From positions 1 to 32,668 of the IMG/VR virus record IMGVR_UViG_3300029319_000245: a stretch of 32,668 nt of DNA; one strand, 5' to 3'. Both the position numbers and the translations under genes were made by a program. Below, piece by piece: positions 11,194 through 21,300 of this stretch. The stretch comes from a virus. Position 1 is the stretch's first letter. Each line of letters opens with the position of its first letter. The notes beneath the pieces are model-generated. The model had not been told where the DNA came from. It worked only from the letters and a program-made list of their open reading frames with translations, and did not search any database.

Positions 11194-11286
11194 TCACTTT
11201 ATTAGTAACCATTTTGGGGGGAAGTGTACGCACCAATAATAAGAAAGTAAAACAATAAAAATTAAAATTAAATCTTTAACTTCCAT
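11194..11286 (-). CDS. 30-aa membrane peptide
   Basis: MEVKDLILIFIVLLSYYWCV and ten more residues: one membrane span followed by a short aromatic, basic end. It overlaps the stop region of the upstream gene (11276) by 11 nt, and its TGA lies inside the ribosome site of the next gene. It fills what would otherwise be an unusual gap in a tightly packed operon. The ribosome site is weak (GTGGA). Possibly a lysis modulator. Confidence 0.5.
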   Translation of the reverse strand: MEVKDLILIFIVLLSYYWCVHFPPKWLLIK

Positions 11287-11794
11287 TGTTCCACTTTTCA
11301 AAACTAGGGCTAACTTGTTGCATGGCATACGCCATGTAAACAAAAACACTAAATATCAAACCACCAAGAAGAATAATCCCAAGGAGTACAGATACAATTT
11401 CTATGATTTCTTGATTTCTTTGCTGTCTTTTTTTCGCTTCAATCTTAGCATGTTCTTTAGCTTCTTGTATGCGTTGAGCACGTAAATCCACAATAGACTT
11501 AAACGTACCATGTCCAAAACGATTATCAATAAGAACAGACATTCTGTACCTTTCTTCTGCAACCAGTTTCGCATCTATCACCTCATGTGCTACTGTTTTA
11601 ATTCCGAATTGATCGGCAATACTCATGCCATCTTTCTTAGATCTCTTTGCATTGATTTCTTGTTCAGCATCAAGAATATCATCTACTGCACTCATAATTG
11701 AGTTTACATCTTTACCAAGAGAAATCGCTTCTTTGATAAAAGCTACACTACTTTTTACAAGTGCAACACCAGTAAGAACTTCGGCAACAACCAT
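11276..11794 (-). CDS. Coiled-coil membrane protein conserved in marine phages
   Basis: A 172-aa protein. The N-terminal half is helical (VALVKSSVAFIKEAISLGKD). The middle has RSKKDGMSIADQFGIKTVAH and RFGHGTFKSIVDLRAQRIQE, a highly charged coiled coil follows, and one membrane span lies near residues 132-154 (IVSVLLGIILLGGLIFSVFV). Proteins with this layout sit next to tail-fibre genes in cyanophages and other marine podoviruses; their role is unknown. A spanin-like or injection role is possible. ATG at 11794 follows the previous stop by one base. Confidence 0.75.
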   Translation of the reverse strand: MVVAEVLTGVALVKSSVAFIKEAISLGKDVNSIMSAVDDILDAEQEINAKRSKKDGMSIADQFGIKTVAHEVIDAKLVAEERYRMSVLIDNRFGHGTFKSIVDLRAQRIQEAKEHAKIEAKKRQQRNQEIIEIVSVLLGIILLGGLIFSVFVYMAYAMQQVSPSFEKWNNGS

Positions 11795-11795
11795 T

Positions 11796-11957
11796 TCATG
11801 CTCTCATAATCAGAGATACTAACAATATAATTGTTGTTCCACTTGCCCCTATTAATACCATTTCAAGACGTTTGACACGACCTAGAATTTCTGTCCAGCG
11901 TTCTTCACTGACAGCTTTATGGACTTCTAAATCTTTTGCAACATCTCTTAAGTTCAT
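11796..11957 (-). CDS. XhlA-like small membrane protein
   Basis: A 53-aa protein: MNLRDVAKDLEVHKAVSEER, then a helix (WTEILGRVKRLEMVLIG) and one membrane span at the end (ASGTTIILLVSLI). The pattern VHKAV.EERW.....R.KRLE with a C-terminal span is that of haemolysin XhlA-type phage proteins, linked to lysis. The ATG overlaps the stop of the 22-codon gene as TAATG. Confidence 0.7.
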   Translation of the reverse strand: MNLRDVAKDLEVHKAVSEERWTEILGRVKRLEMVLIGASGTTIILLVSLIMRA

Positions 11958-12025
11958 TACTTTTTCTTTCCACCCTTTGGTGGTCTACCCTTTTTAGTTC
12001 CGTATGTCCCTATTCCTTTTGGCAT
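11957..12025 (-). CDS. 22-aa Gly/Lys-rich basic peptide
   Basis: MPKGIGTYGTKKGRPPKGGK plus two Lys. AAAAGGAG lies 7 nt before the ATG, among the best ribosome sites in the window, and the stop overlaps the next start as TAATG. Peptides starting MPKGIG or MPRGMGTYG with a Lys-rich tail recur in phage late regions. The function is unknown; nucleic-acid binding or a minor capsid role is possible. The strong ribosome site makes chance unlikely. Confidence 0.7.
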   Translation of the reverse strand: MPKGIGTYGTKKGRPPKGGKKK

Positions 12026-12077
12026 ATTAGTTCTCCTTTTGTTACCAAGGTATACCTGATCCCTGTATGGGTGCTTT

Positions 12078-12332
12078 TTAAACTCCTGTTTGACTTTCCA
12101 TGTGTTTCTTAAAAGCTTCTTTAATTTCATTTGTATGTACTACATTACAAATAGCTTTTACTTCATCAGATTGTCCTGATGTATCATCTGTTGGTTGGAC
12201 TACATGACGGTGAAATGAACGAGTAAGTTCTACTCCATCTTTTTTAATAACAGTTGCAGTTCTTACGTGAACTATTTTATAATCTCCAATTACTTCTATT
12301 TTATCTTCTATTGTTTCTTCGGTTAATGCCAT
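12078..12332 (-). CDS. Conserved tail-fibre-adjacent protein
   Basis: An 84-aa protein with a beta-rich core (YKIVHVRTATVIKKDGVELT, then RSFHRHVVQP) and a helical end. I recall similar short proteins after the fibre gene in marine podoviruses. Function unknown; it could be a fibre chaperone or a minor tail component. AAGGAG lies 6 nt before the ATG, and the gene follows the fibre gene by 19 nt. Confidence 0.75.
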   Translation of the reverse strand: MALTEETIEDKIEVIGDYKIVHVRTATVIKKDGVELTRSFHRHVVQPTDDTSGQSDEVKAICNVVHTNEIKEAFKKHMESQTGV

Positions 12333-12351
12333 TTTAATCTCCTTAATTTAG

Positions 12352-15027
12352 TTAAGCTATTCTTCCAGACACAGTCGCAGTTAAAGCAACTGTACCACTT
12401 GAAGAGCCACAAGCACTTAAATACATAAAAGAAGTGCTACATGAAGCAAAACCTTGTCTTGCAAAAACATCAATATCTTCTGTAAGAACAACACCTTGAG
12501 CATTATTGGTAAATGACCAAGGTAATCCACTAAAACCAACATAAGAAGATACTTCTAAATCACCTGCTGTATTGGTTATACTTAATCTTATAGTTACAAA
12601 ATTACCTATTTTTAAATATGTACCTGCAAGTGTTGGACTTGTACCAGAAAGAGTTCCTGAATTAACACTAGGTGTCCAAGTACCTTCTTCATAATCGTCT
12701 AATAATTCTGATGTGTTTCCAGAAGCATCACTGGTAGCAGCAAAATCAATTCCTTTTCCACTTGTGCTTATTACAAGATTGCCACTAATATTTACATTAT
12801 TACTTGTAGCCGTTTGCAAACATTGAGTACCATTATGATACAAAGTTGCTGCACCACCTCCTGCAAAATAGGCTGTGTAATTACTTCCAGATTTAAAAGC
12901 AGCACTACCATCTACATGAAGAGTAGTTTCAGGACTAGTCGTACCAATACCTAGTCTTTCTTCACTTGCATCCCAAAAAAACTTAACATTTGAGCCTGTG
13001 TCTTCATAAAAACTAATATCTCCTGTGGCATGGTCTAGTCTAATTCTATCTGTGTTCGTGTTGCGATCATCAGAAGTTGTCGTGATGACAAAATCACCAG
13101 AGGAGTTCCACAAGCTAGTATTTACATTTGTTGTGTCACTTTCCTCAAGTCGTAATGTCGCATAATTTGCACCAGTAATTCTTAGTCCATCATTGTCTGG
13201 GGTGACAACAACATCACCTGCAAAAGTAGCGTTTCCACTGACTTCTAAAGCACCATTCATATCTATTGTTGTTGCATTTATCTCAATTTCTGTATCCGAA
13301 ACTAAATCTAAAACACCATCAGCAGATTGATGAATATAAGTACCACTATCACCAAATTGAATTTTATTAGTACTTGTTGTATTTATTGTACCAGCAAAAG
13401 TAGCATTAGCACCAGCAAAGGTTAAAGCTGTTGTTGGTGTAGAACCAGATTTAATTACTAATTCACCACCAGATTGAGTAAAAGAAGCATAGGTTGTACC
13501 ACCATCTTTTAAAATTAAATTTTGATTACTATTTCCTTGGTCAGTATCTATGACTAAATCACCAGCACAATCAAATGTATGTTGTGCGTTATTCATTGTC
13601 ACAGTATTATTGTTTAAAAGAAATGGACCATTAATCTTTGTTGTAACAACACCTGTTCCAGTATCAGGATCAAGTATAATTCCTGTACCATTATTAAAAT
13701 CAGTACCAGCACCAATGTTCATTCCCCCACTTGATTGAAGAAAAAAACCAAACATTGTACCATCATCAAGAAAGTTTATGTTTGCTCCACCAGCATCAAT
13801 ATTTATATCTCCAGAAACATCTACTGTAAGATCACCAGTTTTAGCTATACTTCCACCAACAGAAACATTACCAGTTGTTGTAATTGTATCAATGTAAGCA
13901 TCTTTCCAACGTACAGTATTAGTTCCTAAGTCTACATCACTATCTGTTTGTGGACCAAATACCCCATCAGCAACATAAACCTGTTCAGCATTGGCTGCAT
14001 AGAAATGTATTTCATCTGCTGTTTCAAAATCTATTTTAGTTTGGTCATCTTCCCCAATTTTAATATCAGTAGCGAATAAAGATGTGATGCCTGTTTGAGC
14101 TGCATTTAAACTAACTGCTCCACTAGATACAGTAAAGAATGTACTACTGAAAGAAGCTACACCTTTGTTACTTGTGCTTGCATCCTCACCAGCAATCGTA
14201 ATTGTATTACCAGTAGCAGAAGTATCAATACCCTCACCACCAGCAATGGTTAATGTTTCACTATCAAGATCAATAGCTATCGTACCACTATCTGTAGTAG
14301 CATCTAAATCCTGTGCTGTTACTTGACTATCAACATAAGCTTTTACAGATTGTTGTGTAGGAACAAGTGTAGCACTATTGCTTGACATATCATCTTCGTC
14401 AACAAAAGCCGTGATTGTTATTGACCCATCAGCCAAAGAACCAAAGTTTACTGTACCAGCAGTTGTTAAAGTACCACCAGTAATAACTCCAGTAAGTGTT
14501 AGTGTATTATCACCAATCGCATTTTGTATTGTTGTAATAGTATCGCTATCACCAACGGCTTCTACTGCACCAGTTGTTGCATGAAACCCTAATATTTTAC
14601 CAAGCCTACTTGCCTTTACAGGAATAGTCATTGTAGCAGCATCATCTGTATCAAGCAATCTTACAGATCTATCAATACGATCTTGCTGGTCATCAAACAA
14701 AGCTATGTTTCTATCAAGCTCTGTATTTAATGTAGCTATTGGGAAAGCACCAGATGTAGGAAAATCTGTTGTTCTTTTAAACGCTATGTCCCTAAATATA
14801 ATGACAGTACCAGATGACACTGCATTACCAGAAGTCATGGTAACTGTACCAGTAGCACCATTACCACCAGTTACTGTGTAATGTGTTGTAATCGTTTTAG
14901 TTGTTCCATTTACAACAACAACTAAATCTGCATCATCAAAAAATTCAAAAGGTACAGCAAATTCAGTGGTTGATGTACTTACTGTATACGATTTTCGTGG
15001 TGCATCATCTGTCAAATCAATAGTCAT
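12352..15027 (-). CDS. Tail fibre protein, T7 gp17-like N-terminus
   Basis: An 891-aa host-recognition fibre. Residues 1 to about 150 match the T7 tail-fibre attachment domain: [36 protein letters not shown] and [20 protein letters not shown]. The long middle has repeated beta-strand blocks with Gly, Thr, Ser and Asp (for example [19 protein letters not shown] and [17 protein letters not shown]), as in trimeric fibre shafts. The C-terminal part begins near [11 protein letters not shown] (about residue 775) and ends as a compact beta domain with Cys, probably the receptor-binding tip. No intramolecular chaperone motif is evident. The ribosome site (AAAAGG) is 15 nt upstream. Confidence 0.9.
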   Translation of the reverse strand: MTIDLTDDAPRKSYTVSTSTTEFAVPFEFFDDADLVVVVNGTTKTITTHYTVTGGNGATGTVTMTSGNAVSSGTVIIFRDIAFKRTTDFPTSGAFPIATLNTELDRNIALFDDQQDRIDRSVRLLDTDDAATMTIPVKASRLGKILGFHATTGAVEAVGDSDTITTIQNAIGDNTLTLTGVITGGTLTTAGTVNFGSLADGSITITAFVDEDDMSSNSATLVPTQQSVKAYVDSQVTAQDLDATTDSGTIAIDLDSETLTIAGGEGIDTSATGNTITIAGEDASTSNKGVASFSSTFFTVSSGAVSLNAAQTGITSLFATDIKIGEDDQTKIDFETADEIHFYAANAEQVYVADGVFGPQTDSDVDLGTNTVRWKDAYIDTITTTGNVSVGGSIAKTGDLTVDVSGDINIDAGGANINFLDDGTMFGFFLQSSGGMNIGAGTDFNNGTGIILDPDTGTGVVTTKINGPFLLNNNTVTMNNAQHTFDCAGDLVIDTDQGNSNQNLILKDGGTTYASFTQSGGELVIKSGSTPTTALTFAGANATFAGTINTTSTNKIQFGDSGTYIHQSADGVLDLVSDTEIEINATTIDMNGALEVSGNATFAGDVVVTPDNDGLRITGANYATLRLEESDTTNVNTSLWNSSGDFVITTTSDDRNTNTDRIRLDHATGDISFYEDTGSNVKFFWDASEERLGIGTTSPETTLHVDGSAAFKSGSNYTAYFAGGGAATLYHNGTQCLQTATSNNVNISGNLVISTSGKGIDFAATSDASGNTSELLDDYEEGTWTPSVNSGTLSGTSPTLAGTYLKIGNFVTIRLSITNTAGDLEVSSYVGFSGLPWSFTNNAQGVVLTEDIDVFARQGFASCSTSFMYLSACGSSSGTVALTATVSGRIA

Positions 15028-15061
15028 GGCTAAATCATATCCTTTTAATTTATTTTCTCAA

Positions 15062-18000
15062 CTAAAATCTGTTTAATACTCTACCTAATTCTTTTGTTTC
15101 ATTTTCTAAAAACCACAATCTCCAAAACGGCATTGTCCTTAAAAGATCATTTGTGCCTTCTCCAAAATCGCCTACTGCAATTTTTCTTACTGCTCTACTT
15201 ACATCAAAAGCCCAAGATAATGGTGCACCTGCAGGTTCTAATAGTGCATCTGCCATTCGTTCTGATTTATCACGACTAATATATTTAGGTTGTATATATT
15301 GATTTGGATAACCTAAGTTTTCTGCTGTTGTTATTGCTTTATAAAACAAATCTGAATAAATGGCCCCTAATCCAGAATAATCAAAAGATCTAGCTATTTT
15401 ATCTGGCATAGACATATTATCTAGAATATATGGTTTATTTCTATATCTTAATTGTAATCCCATATAAGCTAAACCCATTGCAGCTACAACACCTATAGCT
15501 CTATTATGTAAAGTATTTTGTGACATTCTTGCTGTAATTTTACTTAATGCTCCAAAAGTATAAGAATAAAAAGTAAATGGTGTAGCTAATAAACCATTCT
15601 CAATTCTTGAATATCCTTTTACAATTTTATCTTCTTTCATATATGGTATAAGCTTAGCTACTTTCCATGGAACATAAACAACTCCATCCATTATAATAGG
15701 TTTATCTGTTGGAGATGACATAATCACTGTATTAAATATACCAGCATTCATGTGTGATCTAAATTTATCTAATGTTGTTTGTTTAACTCCATTTTCTAAC
15801 CATTCTGTACTGTTTGGAATCCATAACCCAGCATTTGTTTTTTGTATTGCAACTCCTTTTTTTACAAGTTTAGCAATTTCTTTTGCTTCTTGAATACTCC
15901 AACCCATACTTGCATTGATTCTTATATCTTTTGGTGATAAGTTTCCTTTAGACCATTTAATGCTATCTTCTATGATTTGATGAGCTCTTAATGTGCCTTC
16001 TAATTTTTTAGCAATTGTTGTTAATGGTGCAAGTAAATTTGTTGCAAAATAAACTTGTTTTGCTTTACCTGATAAACGATCATAAACACTTCTATCAAAA
16101 GGACTATTTGATATTTCATCAGCTAATCTCTGTTGAACTTGTCCTAATCTTATATCAATTGCTTCACCAGCAAGTCTTGCTTCTTTTGTATTTAATAATA
16201 TTTTATCTCTTTCCAAAATACTAAAAGCTAATTTCCAAAAAGGACCCATTTCTCTTTGCATTAATATTGCTGCATAATCTGGTAATGTTGAAAATCCAGC
16301 AGAACCTAAGAAATTAAACTGAGCCATATCAACTAATACTCTTCTTATTATTTGGCTCATTGCATCAGGCTCATCTAATACACTTGTAACAACTCTTCTG
16401 TAAACAGTATCAAAATCTCTTACAACTTCATTTGCTCTTTTTATACCATTTGTTTTTTCTACTTCTGTTCTTATATTGTGCATTAATTCTTCAAATGTTT
16501 TCCCACCAAAAGCTTTTCTAAATTCATATTGTGGGGCAATTTTTGCCGTATAAGCTTGCATCACTTGTATAGGGTCTTGCTCTATAAAATCAAATACTAA
16601 ATGATTAGGTATATCTAAAACTCTATGTTTTGTATGCATTGATCTTGAACCAGAATATGTATTATCAAATGTCCAATCTCTTTCATTTAAAATGTTTGTA
16701 ACTGTTTCTTTTGCTCTTTTAGATGCACTTGCTCTATCAAAAGGCATTTTTACCTGTACGCCATCTTTCCATACATAAGGATTTTTTTCATACCAATCTG
16801 TAATAATTGATTCTAATTCTTGGCGATTAGCTTTTATTTTAGAATAATTCCAAAAACGAGGAAAATAAAAAACCTCATTTGCTGGCATAACTTCTTTTGT
16901 TGCATTATCTAAACTGTTTTGTAATCTTTGTATTTTTGCTTGTGTATCTTTAATAGCTTGCTTGTACCACTTTACACTTGATTTTAATTTTGCATCTTTT
17001 TGTGCAAATGCTAAATCATCTTGTAATTTTGTTAAATGAGCTTGTGTTGATTGAAGTCTAAATTGAATAGATCTTCTTGTACCAATCATTCCTACTTCTT
17101 CAAGCTTTTTACCCCACTCTTTCCAAAAAGGAATCATAATATCTAAACCTTCTTTTTGAGTTTTGGTAAGCTCATCTATTTTACCTGTTACATATTTTTT
17201 ATTTATATCTTTAGTCCATTCTCTAAATCCACCCCATCCATATATTTTATAATCCATTGCACCAATTGGTGTAATCCCTGTATCTTTTCTATATAATTCT
17301 GTTAATTGATCTTCAATAATTATCCACTTTGCTCTATTTGGACCAGCTCTTAAATGTACAGAAATGTCAGATGGAACACCAGCTACATTTTTATTTAACA
17401 AATAAGTCCAAGAACTTCCTAGTTTATTAAAAGTAGAATGAACAATGTTTGGTAACTTTGTATCAAGTAATATTCTTTTTTCTGGATTAGTTAATCCTGT
17501 ATATAAAAAACTATTTAAATATGCATTTGGATGAATAGCTTCTGGTTTTTCTATCGTAGGAAGCATATCTACTTCTTTCATTCTTGCAAGTCTTGCTCCA
17601 CTTACAACTTCACCAGTTTCTGTTTTATACATTGGCGTATCGTTGGCATAAACAGCTTTGAAAAAAGCTTGTGTTTCTCTTTCAGCTTGCTTAATAGCTT
17701 TTGCCTGGAATCTATTTCCAATACCTTTTAAACCACCAACAATACCAGCAGATAATAAAATAGATCCACCTGTGTTTAATGCTGCTTCTTCACCTGTTAC
17801 TAAAGGATCTGTTTGCCAACGTGCAAGTTCTATTGGTGCAACTGTAGCACCAGCAAATAAACTTGACTTTACAATAGCATCAAAAACAGTTTTACTTTTT
17901 GCTATTGGTATTGGAATTGTAAGTATATTGACTGGATCTAATACTAATCCACCAATAAAATTACCCCAAGTAGAATTTTGTATTGTATTTAGATCTGTAT

Positions 18001-18337
18001 GCTTTTGATCTATATGTTCAATCATTCTAAAAAAATGATCTTTGTTTCTTGCTTCTGTTAGATCTTTACGAACACCATAATATTTTGGATCAAAATAATA
18101 ATCTCTTGTATCTTCATCTTCCCAAGCTGTCCAAACTTTATATTTAGGCTCATCTGGATGAACACCTTCTTCAGCAACAACATGTCCAAATTCCATAAAA
18201 TTAATTGCATTATTTAAAATAGAACTATATCTATCTCTGTTCATTGCTGTAACAGTTTGAACAAATGTAGGTTTTTCTTTTGGTTCTGTTGAAAAGGTAT
18301 AACCTCTGTTTAATATAGGATTTCTATAATTAACCAT
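15062..18337 (-). CDS. Large internal virion (DNA-ejection) protein, gp16-like
   Basis: A 1091-aa protein in the position of the largest T7 ejection protein, just before the fibre gene. A hydrophobic stretch near residues 125-165 (FIGGLVLDPVNILTIPIPIA and SLFAGATVAPIEL) and another in the C-terminal third (AIGVVAAMGLAYMGLQL) could enter the membrane. Residues about 417-477 form a coiled coil (LQSTQAHLTKLQDDLAFAQK). The last part holds PFTFYSYTFGALSKITARMS and MPFWRLWFLENE. No lysozyme or transglycosylase motif is seen at the N-terminus, unlike T7 gp16. Its ATG touches the preceding stop. The role as part of the trans-envelope channel is inferred from order and size. Confidence 0.8.
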   Translation of the reverse strand: MVNYRNPILNRGYTFSTEPKEKPTFVQTVTAMNRDRYSSILNNAINFMEFGHVVAEEGVHPDEPKYKVWTAWEDEDTRDYYFDPKYYGVRKDLTEARNKDHFFRMIEHIDQKHTDLNTIQNSTWGNFIGGLVLDPVNILTIPIPIAKSKTVFDAIVKSSLFAGATVAPIELARWQTDPLVTGEEAALNTGGSILLSAGIVGGLKGIGNRFQAKAIKQAERETQAFFKAVYANDTPMYKTETGEVVSGARLARMKEVDMLPTIEKPEAIHPNAYLNSFLYTGLTNPEKRILLDTKLPNIVHSTFNKLGSSWTYLLNKNVAGVPSDISVHLRAGPNRAKWIIIEDQLTELYRKDTGITPIGAMDYKIYGWGGFREWTKDINKKYVTGKIDELTKTQKEGLDIMIPFWKEWGKKLEEVGMIGTRRSIQFRLQSTQAHLTKLQDDLAFAQKDAKLKSSVKWYKQAIKDTQAKIQRLQNSLDNATKEVMPANEVFYFPRFWNYSKIKANRQELESIITDWYEKNPYVWKDGVQVKMPFDRASASKRAKETVTNILNERDWTFDNTYSGSRSMHTKHRVLDIPNHLVFDFIEQDPIQVMQAYTAKIAPQYEFRKAFGGKTFEELMHNIRTEVEKTNGIKRANEVVRDFDTVYRRVVTSVLDEPDAMSQIIRRVLVDMAQFNFLGSAGFSTLPDYAAILMQREMGPFWKLAFSILERDKILLNTKEARLAGEAIDIRLGQVQQRLADEISNSPFDRSVYDRLSGKAKQVYFATNLLAPLTTIAKKLEGTLRAHQIIEDSIKWSKGNLSPKDIRINASMGWSIQEAKEIAKLVKKGVAIQKTNAGLWIPNSTEWLENGVKQTTLDKFRSHMNAGIFNTVIMSSPTDKPIIMDGVVYVPWKVAKLIPYMKEDKIVKGYSRIENGLLATPFTFYSYTFGALSKITARMSQNTLHNRAIGVVAAMGLAYMGLQLRYRNKPYILDNMSMPDKIARSFDYSGLGAIYSDLFYKAITTAENLGYPNQYIQPKYISRDKSERMADALLEPAGAPLSWAFDVSRAVRKIAVGDFGEGTNDLLRTMPFWRLWFLENETKELGRVLNRF

Positions 18338-21300
18338 TATTGTTCTCTATAAAAGAAATTATGTATTCTATTTTTAAATTCTGGAGATGCTTCTAAAGCT
18401 TCTCCAACATTTTTATAAAAAGTATCAACACTATTACCAAAATTATTTTTAAACCAATTTTCCCACCATTGACTACCTGATTGTAAATCTAAAGTACCTT
18501 TTGATTGTGGAGGTATATTAATTAATTTATCAGAATAATCTCCACCATCTATAATTATTTCTTCTAATAAAATATCTTCTCTTGATAAACTCTTTTTAAA
18601 ATTAAGATTAGCAATACCCCGTTGTAACATTTGCTTAGCACTATTAGATCCAAGATCAACTTCACCTATCATTTGTAAAGCATCTTCTCTAAAATATTTA
18701 TTAGCACGACCAGCAATATCTATAACTTTTATATCTCTTACTTCTGTATTATAACTTTTTAAAATGGTTTTAGCTAAATTTGGATTATCTCCAATGTCAA
18801 GCCATGTTTCTTTTAAATTTTCATAAAAGGCATTTGCTTCTTTTGCATCTAAAAAATGTGGAAAATCAAGAAGGTTGTAATCCTGAGTAATTCTTTTAAA
18901 TAGTGTATTTATTTGTTCATCTGTTTCTATTGGATAAATTTGTCCATCAAAAACAGTTGGTACAATAAAATGATATTCTGGCATATTTTCACCAATACTC
19001 ATAGAAAAAGTAGCTGACATAACAGTTGATAAAGACCCATCTTTATTTCTTATAGCTTGACCTTTTTCAATATTTTTATAGTGATGCAAGGATAATGAAT
19101 CTAAATCTGTTTGTCTTTGACCTGATATAAGAGGAACAAACATAGGATTTTCTTTTGATCCATCAATATCTACAAATACTGCATATTCATTTTCCTTAGG
19201 TTTTAAAGCATAATAATCCATACCTCTTGGAAAATCTTCATCTGTAAACTGTTCAACACTTTGTCTATTATAATTTTTTAAAGGAACTAATCTAAACCGA
19301 ATTGCATTATTTGTATCTGTTGTAGGAATCATTGTATTAATTTGACCTGTTTTATCTACACCTGTTGGCATAAATGCTTTATATCCATCCATAACAACTG
19401 GTCTATTTAATACTTGATTAACAAAATTTCTTTGCTGTTCTTCTTCAGTTGACTGACTAGAAGCATAATCTAAAAGAGCTGGGTAAATATCACTTATCAT
19501 TATATCAGTCATGGCATTTGTCAAAACTCTTTTTTCTGGCACATATTTTTTAAGTGCATAAGCATTAACATTTATTTTATCAACAGAGTTTGGATTATCA
19601 TAAACTGTTTTAGTTTCAACAAAAATTTTGTTATGCATATTTTTTAAATATGTTTCAGCTTCATCTTTATCATTGATAAAAAATTCAATACCAGAGTTTA
19701 ATATGCCTTCATACATATTTATTGTTTCAAAATCTGTTGGATTTAATTTTAAGGTCTTAACAATAAAACCTCTAAAATTTTGATCTAAATTTTTTCCTTG
19801 TGCATCTTCTACAATTTGTGCTTTTCTTTCTTGATGATTTTCAAGTCTTTGCTTTCTTGATTCAATAGCTTGCTTAAAAGAATCTTCTGTCAAACCCATT
19901 ATACTGTCACCAGCAAACATATCTAATAAAGCTATCCATTTATTTTTTGAATTTTGTTTAATAAAATCAATAGGAACAATATTATGAGAGTCTGATTCCC
20001 TATCAGGATCTCTGTAATTTAAAATAAATTCTATATTCATTAAAAATTGTCTTGGGTCTGCATCTCCAAACTCATACCAATTACCATTTTCTAAAGCACT
20101 AAGAAGATTATACATTTCATTTGGAATGTTTCCATTAGATATAAAATCTAAGAAAATAGGTGATTTTAATAAATCAGGACTACTAAAATAATCTCTTGGT
20201 AACACATCAGGTATTCCATCTCCATTGCTATCTGGAACAAGATATTTATATATATTACTGGTTTCACCAGTAATATCTCCATTTCTTAAACTTAAACTTT
20301 TTAAAATATCTTTATTTTGTGTATTTGTTATATTATTATTTTTTCTTGTTATTTCTATTATATTCTGGAATCGCTGGTTATTATCAAAAATAGAATTTTG
20401 AGTTTGTTTATTTAAAGCTAAATACCAATCTTTAAAATCAGGTGCTACATTATCTATTGCATTCAAGTCACCATTAAAAAAATTCCTTAAAGAGTTTAAT
20501 TCTTGCTCAGTATGATTTCTTTGCAAAACAGCAGATATTGTTGCAGATGCTAAATAAGCGTGTCTATAATCTAATAATTTATTTGTTCTACTATTTGCTT
20601 CATTAGGTGATAATTGACCAGATATTTGCATCATTTTTATTTGTTCTAACAGATAGTTATGAGCATTATTTGCAGCCATCATTTGTTTACTTTCATAAAA
20701 TGCTGGTTGATCACCTATTAATTTATCAATAAGATTTATTTTTTTATTTTTTAATATTGATTCAAATTGATTGTTTATATCTTCTTGTTGCTTGATAATG
20801 TTGTCTGTAAGTTCTGCAAAATATTCTTTAGAAAACTTAGTAACTTCAGATATATTTGCATAATAGTCACCTTTTATTGCTTTAATAAGATCTTTATCCT
20901 TTGTAAATTGAGCAATATTAATCATCAAAGCTTTTTCTTGTTCAGTTGCTTTTGTTGATATTTTAAAACCTTGGCTCACAAAAAGATTGTATGTATTAAT
21001 TTTTTCTTGAACTTTAGATGGATCTTTCTTTATACCATCAAGTAACAAATCAGTTAGTTCAGTATTTAAAGTTCTTATAATTACTTCTTTTTGGTTTTGT
21101 AATTTTGTATATTCTTTTGATTTATCTTTTATATTTGATTGAGATAAAAGTAATCCTTTTTGAATAAGTTGATTAGTTATTGGAATTATTGTATTTGAAT
21201 AATCGTATGGTTTGCTTTCAAAATTAAATTTTTCAATATTAAATAATCCGTCTGCTGGGTTAATATCATTATATTCATTTGAAATTCTTGTTCTTTTTTC

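Noticed and set aside
13735-14584. Several plus-strand frames opposite the tail fibre gene
   Set aside because: Low-complexity antisense of Thr/Gly/Asp-rich repeats; no ribosome sites.
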